Origin: Nostoc sp. LEGE 06077
Lineage (GTDB): Bacteria; Cyanobacteriota; Cyanobacteriia; Cyanobacteriales; Nostocaceae
Reading direction: 5' to 3'
Length of the DNA: 64,000 nucleotides
Assembly (NCBI RefSeq): GCF_015207705.1
Contig: NZ_JADEWI010000004.1
Coordinates: forward strand, 124,001-188,000
The notes under the pieces were generated by a model, which was not told where the DNA came from, searched no databases, and saw nothing but the letters and a program-made list of their open reading frames with translations. Both the position numbers and the translations under genes were made by a program. Shown here in pieces: positions 8,859-18,047 of the stretch (positions are counted from its first letter, which is position 1; every line of letters starts with the position of its first letter).

Positions 8859-11516
8859 TTATTCTTGGCGCACACCTCCAACTACTGGTCTAACTTGATT
8901 CGTAGAAAATGGGTCTGTACCACCAGTCCAATTAAAGTCACTAATGCGAATACTGAAGCCGCCCAACTCTAATACAGGATTGTAACGTAGGGTAATGCCA
9001 TAGGTACGGCGGCTGTACTCCAAAATATAGTCGGTACTGGTTTCTCTTCCCGTATCCAAGTTAACTGAGGTTTGAAAACCGATGCGAAATGGCCCATAAA
9101 TTTGTTGCACAATTCCGGCACTCAGGACTCTCACATCTACAGAACGGTCAAAGAAAAAAGGCGATAATCCGCTATTGAGACCTTGGGCGTAACTAATATT
9201 AAAGGCTGTGTAATCTAAAAAAGGACGAGAAAAATGGCCAATTTGTCCCAGTAATCCAACTGTACCAATTAAAGTGGTTTGGTCATCACCACTGGTGTAA
9301 TAACTAGTAGTACCCCTCAGATTAGCCACCGCCCGTAAGTAGGGAACCACAGGATTACCTGTATAGCGCAATCCTTCGGTAGCCGTCGCTGGTAATGCCT
9401 TTCCTTGCCAGAGGTATACACCTGTGCTGAGAGCAGCACTGGCTTGCAGGCGACCTAAAGAGACTCGTTCAAAACCACGATCAGATCCATATATGTCTTG
9501 ACGATCGCTATTGGCGTTAATATATTGTGCGCCTGCTTGATAGTCGAGGTAAATCCCACTTTTCCCCAAAGGAACAAGCGGAGAGGTAATAATTGCGCCC
9601 AAACTACTTTGGACAGTTTGAAAGCCCAGAGAACCGTTATATAAGCGATCGCGATAGGTATATTCCAAATTTAAAAGATGGGGATTGCGATCGCCCAACT
9701 GCTGTTGCAGCCGCACATTTGCCCGGAGATTTGAGTCTAATTGGCTCAAGTCAAAACTGGTTAATTCCCCAGAACCACGCAATGTGGTTTTTGGGCTTAA
9801 AGCAGCATTCACTCTACTTCTGACACCAAACAAAGACGCGGGATCACTAAAACCGCCCTGTGCTGCTTTCTGCACAAACAACTGCGGCGTGATGATCCAA
9901 CGTGCTGTTTCTGTATTTATCGGTGTAAAACTCCGTTCCACGTATAAACCACCACGGTCATCGCCATCATAACCAGGAGACACAATTGCAGGCGTGACTT
10001 CTTGTTCTCGTCGGTCAATAGTTTGGTTATCTATTGGTATCGGTAAGCTAAGACCTTGATCAAATACCAAACGTTGACGTTCGGTTTTAATCCGGTCAAT
10101 TAAGGGCGCTTGGCGTGTCAGGGTAACTTTACTCGCCCGTAATTCTAGTTCGGGCGGCGAAAATGGGTCATTTGTGAGGCGTACATCCCTAGCTTGCCAA
10201 CCTCGCGGATAAAAATCAATGTGTCTGGCTTCAAACCGAACTCGTTTGACTTGTCCACCTTGTGGCGGTGTTGGCAAATTACTGGCGCTGCGACCACCGA
10301 CAACCACATTCACTTCTCCCGGACTTCTCACATTTGTGAGTGGCTGATTAGCTCGAATGCGATCGCTTGGTGGTCTGAGTTGCAAACCAACAGGGGTGTT
10401 CTCAGCGGGTAAAAAGCCTAAATCTGTCGAAGATGTGGGGATATAAATTTCACCGCTACCATTTTCTAATTCCCCACTGTCTTGCAAGAAATTATAAGTA
10501 AAGCGTTGCCCACGCAACAATTGATCGCCTCTAGTCAGGGCCACATTACCTTCACCAACAGCAATTAAATTTGCTAAATTCACTTGTAGGCGATCGGCAT
10601 CCACTACAGCCCCATCAAATCGCACAACTACATTACCTTCAGCCGTGACAATTCGTCGTTGCTCATCGTATTCTTGCCGATCGGAGATAACTTCGACAAT
10701 TCTCGCCCTGACTACTGGTGTGGTTGTCGGGGATGATGGTTGGGCTGTTGGAGAACTAGGTGCAGCTTGAGTTGGTTGATTGGGTGATTTGAATTCTATA
10801 TTTGTTGGGGTAGTCGATTCATTTGCCGGGCTACGAGATTTAAACTCGATAATATTTTGAACTGGCTGATTACTCGGTACGTCATCGCTAAAAGTACCAG
10901 AGAGATTGATATTTTCTGGTTTTTGTGGTGGCGCAGTAGTTGGTGTTGGGGATGCTGGTGGAGTTACTTTTTCCGCAACAACTTGTTCTGGTGATGGGAA
11001 TTGTTGAACAGATGTTGGCTGAATAATTTTTTCAGTGACAACTTTTTTTGGTGATGGGAATTGCTGAATATTTGAGCCAGCTTGAGGCGGATTCTCACCA
11101 CTTACATTCACTGTCTGAATGCCATAACCAACACCTAAAGGTTGTCCTAGAGTTGCAGCACTTCTAGATGAAGAAAAAGGAGAAAGTGCGGGTGGTAAAG
11201 TTTCTGGTGTATTGGGAGTGGGGATAGTTTTCGCAGTTCCTAAATTCTCGGTAGCCGATGCGATCGGTACTAACTGAGGCGTTGCATTTTTACTATCCGC
11301 AATTTTGGCACTTTGGGGCTTTTCGGGAATATTTTGGGTATCACTAACTGGATCTACAAATGCATGAATTTGGGTATGACCAACCGATGGCAAAGAATTT
11401 GTAGATTTTATCGGTTCAAGAACAGGAGGTGGTGCAGGCGGCAGAACTGGATGAAGCATATCTGGGCAAAAATAACCTAACAAATAGCCAACTAATAGCC
11501 GGAAAGATGAACTCAC
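8859..11516 (-). CDS. DUF3769 protein, LptD/OstA-like outer-membrane protein
   Basis: 885 residues. After an N-terminal region and a long Pro/Ser/Thr-rich linker (about residues 25-270), an OstA/LptA-like repeat domain appears (VISDRQEYDEQRRIVTAEGNVVV, about 273-370). It is followed by a C-terminal beta-barrel-like DUF3769 region with many alternating aromatic strands, ending near NQVRPVVGGVRQE. This arrangement is the cyanobacterial form of LptD, which places lipopolysaccharide in the outer membrane. The start at 11516 gives a hydrophobic MSSSFRLLVGYLLGYF stretch; a later Met before LHPVLPPAPPP is possible. The proline-rich linker may span the thick cyanobacterial peptidoglycan (inference). 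Confidence 0.82.
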   Translation of the reverse strand: MSSSFRLLVGYLLGYFCPDMLHPVLPPAPPPVLEPIKSTNSLPSVGHTQIHAFVDPVSDTQNIPEKPQSAKIADSKNATPQLVPIASATENLGTAKTIPTPNTPETLPPALSPFSSSRSAATLGQPLGVGYGIQTVNVSGENPPQAGSNIQQFPSPKKVVTEKIIQPTSVQQFPSPEQVVAEKVTPPASPTPTTAPPQKPENINLSGTFSDDVPSNQPVQNIIEFKSRSPANESTTPTNIEFKSPNQPTQAAPSSPTAQPSSPTTTPVVRARIVEVISDRQEYDEQRRIVTAEGNVVVRFDGAVVDADRLQVNLANLIAVGEGNVALTRGDQLLRGQRFTYNFLQDSGELENGSGEIYIPTSSTDLGFLPAENTPVGLQLRPPSDRIRANQPLTNVRSPGEVNVVVGGRSASNLPTPPQGGQVKRVRFEARHIDFYPRGWQARDVRLTNDPFSPPELELRASKVTLTRQAPLIDRIKTERQRLVFDQGLSLPIPIDNQTIDRREQEVTPAIVSPGYDGDDRGGLYVERSFTPINTETARWIITPQLFVQKAAQGGFSDPASLFGVRSRVNAALSPKTTLRGSGELTSFDLSQLDSNLRANVRLQQQLGDRNPHLLNLEYTYRDRLYNGSLGFQTVQSSLGAIITSPLVPLGKSGIYLDYQAGAQYINANSDRQDIYGSDRGFERVSLGRLQASAALSTGVYLWQGKALPATATEGLRYTGNPVVPYLRAVANLRGTTSYYTSGDDQTTLIGTVGLLGQIGHFSRPFLDYTAFNISYAQGLNSGLSPFFFDRSVDVRVLSAGIVQQIYGPFRIGFQTSVNLDTGRETSTDYILEYSRRTYGITLRYNPVLELGGFSIRISDFNWTGGTDPFSTNQVRPVVGGVRQE

Positions 11517-11908
11517 CTGTTGTCTTCCGACTTTTGCTTTCTGCCTACATGCAGCAAGCTGCTAAAAAGAGGAAATTGCATTGTCAAGGACAGTGCTTTG
11601 CCAAAATTCCCTTTGTTTGTCACAGAGGGTGGCTTCCTACTAGGTAGCAACTTTGCCATCAGCTAAACTCATGAAAAGCTAGTGTCTGTTGGAGTTGTCG
11701 AGGCAGTATGTTTCACCACGATTACTTTGTGTAGAAACCCAGTTACTGCGAAGGGAAACTCCGTTTTAGCCACTGGCTGCGGATTTTCCCTGTTGTAGCA
11801 ACTGCCATTCAGTTTTAGGCGTAAAGCTTTCCCGTAGGATAGCAAGCAATTGTCCGTGACTTTGGGTGTTTTCCACCTTCCGGTAGTCGCGGATAATTTG
11901 TCTTGTTC
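11517..11908. other. Intergenic region with no recognised gene
   Basis: 392 bp between the DUF3769 gene and psbI, both leftward. I see no tRNA, no known small RNA and no convincing ORF. It should contain the promoter of the DUF3769 gene and the end of the psbI transcript. Confidence 0.5.
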
Positions 11909-12025
11909 TTACTCTAAATCCCGACGACCGGGGTTACGAGCAGGATCATTCGACAAGAATCCGAAGATAAAGATAGTGACAAAGAAGGCAACAACAATAT
12001 AAACAGCGATTTTTAAAGTCAGCAT
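11909..12025 (-). CDS. psbI: Photosystem II reaction centre protein I
   Basis: Reading back from ATG 12023-12025 to TAA 11909-11911 gives 38 residues, [18 protein letters not shown] followed by a second half ending [14 protein letters not shown]. This is the near-invariant PsbI sequence: one membrane helix (about residues 4-24) with a basic stromal tail. PsbI sits next to D1 in photosystem II and helps assemble the D1 module. A GGAG lies about 10 bases upstream of the ATG. Length matches the family exactly (36-38 residues). Confidence 0.97.
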
Positions 12026-12475
12026 AGAAATATCTCCAAAGGGGGTCGGAAAAAAGCTTCTCTCAGTATCTGCTATGCAGAAAAGATAGCTCCTTTATCT
12101 TACCCAAATCTTGTCTCGTTTTGAGCGGACTCTGTTGAGAGTGGAGGGCTATGTTATGACCACCCATAGAGTATGGCACAAGTTTGGATATTATCTCATA
12201 CTGTGGTTTGTTTGATTCGTAGATGCCTGTGAGATGTAGTTGTTGACTGGCTAATCTTGTGACGTTAATTAATGCCAAAGGTTTCCTGAGTGTTTAGGGC
12301 GCGGGGGTATAGGTTTTCAAAACCCTTACACCCCAAACCCTTACACCCGGATTTCTCACCACACCTTTCAAAGCCTGCGCTTGTACAGGGGAGCAAGGGA
12401 ACAGGGGGAAATGAAAGTAACCTCTCCCCTGCCCCTCTGCCCCATCAAACGCCTGAAGCTTTTGAGAAATGCGGG
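12026..12475. other. psbI upstream region and G-rich dispersed repeat
   Basis: 450 bp. The part next to psbI should carry its promoter. A 71-codon frame at 12063-12278 has no family look and I do not count it. At about 12386-12446 a purine-rich block (AGGGGAGCAAGGG) faces a pyrimidine-rich block (CTCTCCCCTGCCCCTCTG). The same type of repeat recurs near 47090-47155. It lies just past the stop of the glgP gene and may serve as its terminator. Confidence 0.5.
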
Positions 12476-15004
12476 TTACACTTTCAAACCAGCCCTAGCT
12501 TGAATATATTCTTCTAGTTCAATTTTCACTGGTACAGCATTCCAGATTTCTTGACAATATTCTAAGATGGCTCGGTCAGAAGAGAATTTGCCCATACGTG
12601 CTGCATTGAGAATTGACATCCGTGTCCAGTGTTCTTGGTCTTGGTAAGCTTGATTTACCTGATCTTGGGAGTCAATGTATGACTGGTAATCGGCAAACAG
12701 CATATAGGGATCGTGGTACAAGAGCGAGTCTACTAACGGGCGGAAAAGATTAGTATCACCATGAGAGAAAAATCCAGAACTGATCAGGTCAATGACTTCT
12801 CTGAGTTGAGTGTTGTTATTGTAATAGTCCCAAGGGTTATAACCTTTGGATTTTAAATCGTACACTTCTTCAGTTGTTAATCCAAACAAGAAGAAGTTTT
12901 CTGCTCCCACTTCTTCGCGGATTTCGATATTCGCACCATCCAGTGTGCCAATAGTTAGCGCCCCATTCATGGCAAATTTCATATTGCCAGTACCAGAAGC
13001 TTCTTTACCAGCGGTGGAGATTTGTTCAGAAAGGTCGGCGGCTGGGTACACTCGTTGACCAAATCTTACATTGTAATCAGGTAAGAATACTACTTTTAGG
13101 CGATCGCGCACATCGGGATCATTATTCACCACATCACCAACAGAGTTGATCAGTTTAATGATCAATTTGGCAATGAAATAGCCAGGTGCAGCTTTACCAC
13201 CAAAAATAAATGTGCGGGGTGTAATTTCAATGTTGGGATTTTCTTTGATGCGTTTGTAGAGCGTAATGATGTGCAGCACATTCAAATGTTGTCGCTTGTA
13301 CTCATGTAATCGCTTCACCTGCACATCAAATAGTGATTCGGGATTGACTTCAATTCCGTGGTTTTCTCGAATATATGCTGCCAAATAGCTCTTAATGTCT
13401 TGTTTGGTTTGTCGCCATTCCCGACAAAACTCAGCATCTTCCACAAAGGCTTCGAGTTGCTTGAGATCCTCTAGATGACTAATCCAATTTGCCCCAATTT
13501 TACGCGTGATCAAGTTAGCTAGTAGGGGATTACTTACTACTATCCAACGCCGTGGTGTGACTCCATTGGTTTTGTTGCTGAATTTCTCTGGCCAAAGTTC
13601 GTGAAAATCGCCCAGCACATCCTGCTTGAGTAACTCTGTATGTAGGGCTGCAACACCATTAATTGCATGAGAACCCACACTAGCTAAGTTCGCCATACGA
13701 ATATACTTTTCACCACTTTCATCAATTAATGATAGGCGTGCGAGGCGATCGCTATCGTTGGGATATTTAGCACGCACTTGACCTAAGAAACGCTGGTTGA
13801 TTTCATAGATAATTTGCAGATGTCTGGGGAGTAAATTCTTAAATAGGCTTAAAGACCATTTTTCTAGAGCCTCTGGTAACAGTGTATGGTTAGTGTAACC
13901 AAAGGTGTTTTGGGTGATTTGCCAAGCCTGATCCCACTCGATTTCATACTCATCGACCAACAGCCGCATTAATTCTGCCACACCGATGGATGGGTGGGTG
14001 TCATTGAGTTGTACCGCAAAGGACTGATGAAAGGTGTCTAAGCTCTCGCCTTTTTGCAAGTGCAGCCGAATCATGTCTTGCAAAGAACAAGAAACAAAGA
14101 AATACTGTTGTTCTAACCGCAGTTCTTTGCCTTTGATCAACTCATCATTCGGATAAAGAACTTTGGTAATATTTTCGGAAACTACCTTTCTGTTGACTGC
14201 ACCGTAGTAGTCACCAACGTTAAACGCTTGGAATTCAAAAGACTCAGGAGCTTCAGCTTTCCACAAACGTAAGGTATTAACAGTGTTAACGTTATACCCT
14301 GTGATGGGTGTATCGTAGGGGACACCCTTCACAACTTTATCGGGAATCCAACGCACCCGATAGCGACACTTTTCATCATAATAAGCTTCGGTGCGCCCGC
14401 CAAACTTGACTTCTATGGTTTCCTCTAGACGGGGAATTTCCCAAGGGTTGCCTAAACGCAGCCATTTATCAGTAATTTCTACTTGCCAACCGTCTCGAAT
14501 TTCTTGGTCAAAGATGCCAAATTCGTAGCGAATTCCATAGCCAATGGCGGGAATTTCTAAAGTTGACAGGGAGTCCATATAACAGGCTGCAAGACGACCT
14601 AAGCCGCCATTACCTAGTCCTGGTTCTTCTTCAATTTCCCGTAATTGGACAAAATCTAGCCCAGATTCCTCGACTACTTGGCGCACTAAATCATAAATTC
14701 CCAAATTGACCAAGTTATTACTCAAATGTGGCCCCAAGAGGAATTCTGCTGAGAGATAACTGACAACTTTGACACCTTTTTTTGTGTAGACTTCAGTGGT
14801 TTTGAACCAACGTTGCAACATCCGATCGCGCACTGTATAAGCTAAAGCCATGTAATAATCATTGGGCGTTGCTGTAGCTGGGTACTTGCCTTGAATGTAA
14901 AAAAGATTATCAGCCAGGGCGCGTTTGATGGTTTCTTTACTTAAACCAGTGCGATCGTCTTCAAATTCACATTGAAATATTGGAGCTTGCTCAAATGTGG
15001 TCAT
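12476..15004 (-). CDS. glgP: Glycogen phosphorylase (GT35, classic type)
   Basis: 842 residues, the usual size for classic glycogen/starch phosphorylase. Motifs run in order: YLSAEFLLGPHLSNNL, GNGGLGRLAACYMDSL (near residue 130), QLNDTHPSIGVAELMR, KRLHEYKRQHLNVL, and the pyridoxal-phosphate lysine site GKEASGTGNMKFAMNG (near residue 670). It releases glucose-1-phosphate from stored glycogen by phosphorolysis in the cytosol. A second, shorter-type phosphorylase is encoded 3 kb away in the opposite direction. Just upstream lies a decayed phosphoglucomutase end, so an old glycogen-use cluster may have stood here. Confidence 0.97.
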   Translation of the reverse strand: MTTFEQAPIFQCEFEDDRTGLSKETIKRALADNLFYIQGKYPATATPNDYYMALAYTVRDRMLQRWFKTTEVYTKKGVKVVSYLSAEFLLGPHLSNNLVNLGIYDLVRQVVEESGLDFVQLREIEEEPGLGNGGLGRLAACYMDSLSTLEIPAIGYGIRYEFGIFDQEIRDGWQVEITDKWLRLGNPWEIPRLEETIEVKFGGRTEAYYDEKCRYRVRWIPDKVVKGVPYDTPITGYNVNTVNTLRLWKAEAPESFEFQAFNVGDYYGAVNRKVVSENITKVLYPNDELIKGKELRLEQQYFFVSCSLQDMIRLHLQKGESLDTFHQSFAVQLNDTHPSIGVAELMRLLVDEYEIEWDQAWQITQNTFGYTNHTLLPEALEKWSLSLFKNLLPRHLQIIYEINQRFLGQVRAKYPNDSDRLARLSLIDESGEKYIRMANLASVGSHAINGVAALHTELLKQDVLGDFHELWPEKFSNKTNGVTPRRWIVVSNPLLANLITRKIGANWISHLEDLKQLEAFVEDAEFCREWRQTKQDIKSYLAAYIRENHGIEVNPESLFDVQVKRLHEYKRQHLNVLHIITLYKRIKENPNIEITPRTFIFGGKAAPGYFIAKLIIKLINSVGDVVNNDPDVRDRLKVVFLPDYNVRFGQRVYPAADLSEQISTAGKEASGTGNMKFAMNGALTIGTLDGANIEIREEVGAENFFLFGLTTEEVYDLKSKGYNPWDYYNNNTQLREVIDLISSGFFSHGDTNLFRPLVDSLLYHDPYMLFADYQSYIDSQDQVNQAYQDQEHWTRMSILNAARMGKFSSDRAILEYCQEIWNAVPVKIELEEYIQARAGLKV

Positions 15005-15159
15005 AATTATTTCCTATGGAGAATAGAGAGTAGGCAAATCAGAACTCCTGACTTAGCACTTAGCCCTAAGTCATCACAGTTGGTTCTCGTCCCGTTAGTT
15101 CTCAAAGCTGAACTACTTCTTCAGCAAAAGTAATGAAACAAGCAAGTACTGATTGGGGA

Positions 15160-15345
<186 letters not shown>

Positions 15346-15401
15346 CGGCTTTGTTTTCTCAAGGAAAAAAAAGACACACTTTTCTTTAGATGAGGTGGTA
15401 A

Positions 15402-16112
15402 TTATGTCCAAGAAATTTCTACACCTCTCTCCGATAATGGTTGATTCATCCGATTTTTGATGACTCGTGCAGGTACACCGATGGCCACGGAGAATGGGGG
15501 AATATCTTTAGTGACGACTGCGCCTGCGCCAATCACACTACCTTCACCGATAGTTACGCCATCTAATACCGTAACTCCATGCCCCAACCAACAATCATCA
15601 GCAATGACAATTCCTTGACGAGTAATACCTTGAGATTTAATTGGTTCTAGGGGATTAGAAAAATTGTGATTGTTAGCATATATGCCTGAGTGGGCGGCAA
15701 TCAGACACCGTTTGCCAATTGTAATGTCTCCTGGGCCAGCTATACATACGTCAGGGCCGATAAAGGTTTCTTCGTCGATGTAGATGGATGTGTTGTCTAA
15801 ACACCCGATATCAACGTTACGTTCTATCGCTACCCCACGACTCAAATAAATTTTGTTATTTGAGTGTCCTTGAGCATCTATTCGCACACCTTTAAAGATA
15901 TGCACCTCTTTACCAATGCCAATCCGATCAGTTCCGAGAAATTCCACGCCATTTTGAATATAAACTGAGCTATCTAACTGAGCAAAAATACGGCGATATA
16001 ATAAACTCCGAAGTTTTGTTCCCAAGGCAAGGGTAGGAATATCTCCTAACAAGGTGGTGAGCAGCAATTCCTTGAAGCGTTGGGATTTAGCAAAATATTT
16101 TTGGTTACTCAT
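15402..16112 (-). CDS. Hexapeptide-repeat acyltransferase
   Basis: 236 residues. After a helical N-terminus, isoleucine-patch hexapeptide repeats run from about residue 55 to 215 (GIGKEVHIFKGVRIDAQG, SIYIDEETFIGPDVCIAGPG, VIADDCWLGHGVTVLDGVTI, GEGSVIGAGAVVTKDIPPFS). They end with the AIGVPARVIKNR tail typical of WbbJ/maltose O-acetyltransferase-like enzymes. The left-handed beta helix binds acetyl-CoA, and the loop HSGIYANNHNFSNP contains the catalytic His. Probable O-acetylation of a sugar or surface glycan; the substrate is unknown. It stands alone, leftward, beyond the phosphoglucomutase remnant. Confidence 0.9.
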   Translation of the reverse strand: MSNQKYFAKSQRFKELLLTTLLGDIPTLALGTKLRSLLYRRIFAQLDSSVYIQNGVEFLGTDRIGIGKEVHIFKGVRIDAQGHSNNKIYLSRGVAIERNVDIGCLDNTSIYIDEETFIGPDVCIAGPGDITIGKRCLIAAHSGIYANNHNFSNPLEPIKSQGITRQGIVIADDCWLGHGVTVLDGVTIGEGSVIGAGAVVTKDIPPFSVAIGVPARVIKNRMNQPLSERGVEISWT

Positions 16113-17419
16113 GACTGCTTATCTCTGAGACGAGTTTGTGTTGATTGAATTGAAGATGGGTATTTTTGGGTAGTGCTGCTTATTGGGAATTGCTCACGTT
16201 ATTTTTTGGGAATAATTGAGCTAAAAGTTATCAATATTTTTTGATATTTTTGGGAAAATTTAGCAGGGTAAAAGCTGTATTCGCTGAAATTTGCAATCTT
16301 TTTATGTGGGGGCGATCGCCTAAGAAACGACTTAGAAAAATACCAATGAAGTTTGGCGTTTCCATCGTTAAGTAAGCAAGATAAAATTATTGCGCTGAAA
16401 TGTTTTCCAGCCATTATCTAGATTGCCCTATCAAACCTCAGACTATGAAATAGTTTGAGTGGCTTGATATAGATTGTTCCTCAAGCTGCTATAGGTAATT
16501 TTTCCCATAAAAAACTTCACAAGCACAAGCTTTTTCAACAACAATATATGTTTGATTGATGAAACTCAAAATTTGCTGCGGATTTTTGATCAATCAAAAT
16601 TTTATGTTGCTGCCTATTGTGTTGTTATTCTTAAGCCAATTAAATTTTACTAAGGTGGAGTATCACCAACTTCAGCCATCACATTAAAATTTACCATCGG
16701 TGCAAACAAGTAAGCGCTTCCCCGACTGCAATGACGACTTTCTTGCAATAAATTTTTAGAGTATGCGGCTACGCTCATTTGGCACACAGATGATTTACAA
16801 CTTAACCAAGTCACGATTTCATTTAGATGGGTGGCTTTTCATAATAGTTGCCTCCCAGAATAACACATTTTATTTTTGATGGATCACTCCCAAGTAGGAA
16901 GTTATTCACAATATAATTAATTGCCAGAGATTGGTAGTTTAAACAACATTCATTTCCGAATAAATAGCAGGATATAAAATTTGATTGGCGTTATCAAAAT
17001 CACCTTTAGATAAGAGAAAAACTTTCACTATAACCGCTTGGCTATTTGATATTGACTACACTAGTAAAAATTTAAGTTTTTTTATAGAATTGTTGTAGGT
17101 CAAGAAAAACATAGCAGGTATACAAGTAAGTGAATGATATCTGCGCTACTATTGAACAGTTATATTTCTCAGCAGTAGATTATAACCCTGTTCCCTTCAT
17201 CAAGGAACGTTATTTACTGAACCCTATTGATCCATAACTATAATCTCAAAAATATAAATCACCCGATCAGGTGAGCCAAATGGACGATGCGTGTAGGATC
17301 TCCGCCATTATAAATTTTGAAATCTAGAGAAAATACATGCTCTTAGTAGGAATCCTCACAAGAAGACCAAATTTACAGACTAAGCTCTTCTAAATTAACT
17401 GCCACACTTGGTTGAAATT
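16113..17419. other. Long AT-rich intergenic region, nothing recognised
   Basis: About 1.3 kb without a gene I can support. A 71-codon frame on the reverse strand (16199-16414) has no recognisable motif and no good ribosome site. No tRNA, transposase fragment or long inverted repeat was found by eye. It may hold the upstream signals for the small gene at 17420. Confidence 0.45.
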
Positions 17420-17743
17420 ATGGTTGAAATTAAACAAATCGTCCAGCAAGCTTTTAGAACTGGTTATTTAAGTATCGCCGAGCAAAACCAGATACAAGTT
17501 TTACTACGGCAAGATTATGACTCAGAAGACTTGGATGCTTTTATTATTTTGCAGCGAGCGATCGCCTCTGGTGAGGTTCAGCAAGAGTTAAAACACCGAC
17601 AAGCTACTTCTGTCTCTCACCACAAGGATAGCGCATCTAATATAAAACTTGCTTATAAGATAGCCGCAGATCTGGCCTATGCAGCGGCGATGACTCTGAC
17701 AATGCCAAAAAATCCACAAGATCAGCCTTCTTTAGGAAGTTAA
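17420..17743 (+). CDS. Conserved cyanobacterial hypothetical protein
   Basis: 107 residues starting MVEIKQIVQQAFRTGYLSIAEQNQI. I chose the ATG at 17420 rather than the in-frame TTG at 17408. The N-terminal two-thirds is a compact helical segment (LVQQA..TGYL....NQ...LL...YD..DL.AF..LQ.A...G.V..E), a pattern I know from many small Nostoc proteins of unknown function. The tail is Ser/Gln-rich, and one short hydrophobic helix (AYKIAADLAYAAAMTLTM) lies near the end. It precedes the second phosphorylase by 300 bp on the same strand. Function unknown. Confidence 0.7.
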   Translation: MVEIKQIVQQAFRTGYLSIAEQNQIQVLLRQDYDSEDLDAFIILQRAIASGEVQQELKHRQATSVSHHKDSASNIKLAYKIAADLAYAAAMTLTMPKNPQDQPSLGS

Positions 17744-18047
17744 ATATTGAAACTCAACTACTAACCTCTCTGTTCTGCCTAGAATAGGGAGTTTTTGTGT
17801 GATGCTTTTGACCGATGGATAAATAATCAACTGCGTCAATTATTAAATTTTCCTCACTCAGCCGACACTCAAGGAGAACACGGAAAAGCACAAAGATGCT
17901 TGGCACAAGATTTAGCCATAATTCTCATCTAAGTTTTTAATACTTAACAAAGTCAGCAGTACTTTACAAACACAGTATAAAGAATTGGCAGCATTGCATC
18001 AAGAAGGTAAACAATAACCATAGCTGAACTTGGAGAATTGCTAACCT
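17744..18047. other. Intergenic region with a possible coding remnant
   Basis: 304 bp. A short open stretch at about 17950-18017 reads KVSSTLQTQYKELAALHQEG and ends in TAA. It looks like a piece of a helical protein tail with no start, but I cannot name a parent. The rest should contain the promoter and leader of the second phosphorylase gene. Confidence 0.35.

Noticed and set aside
12063-12278. 71-codon reverse frame upstream of psbI
   Set aside because: No recognisable motif and it occupies the expected psbI promoter region.
16199-16414. 71-codon reverse frame in the long gap
   Set aside because: No motif, no ribosome site and low-complexity composition.
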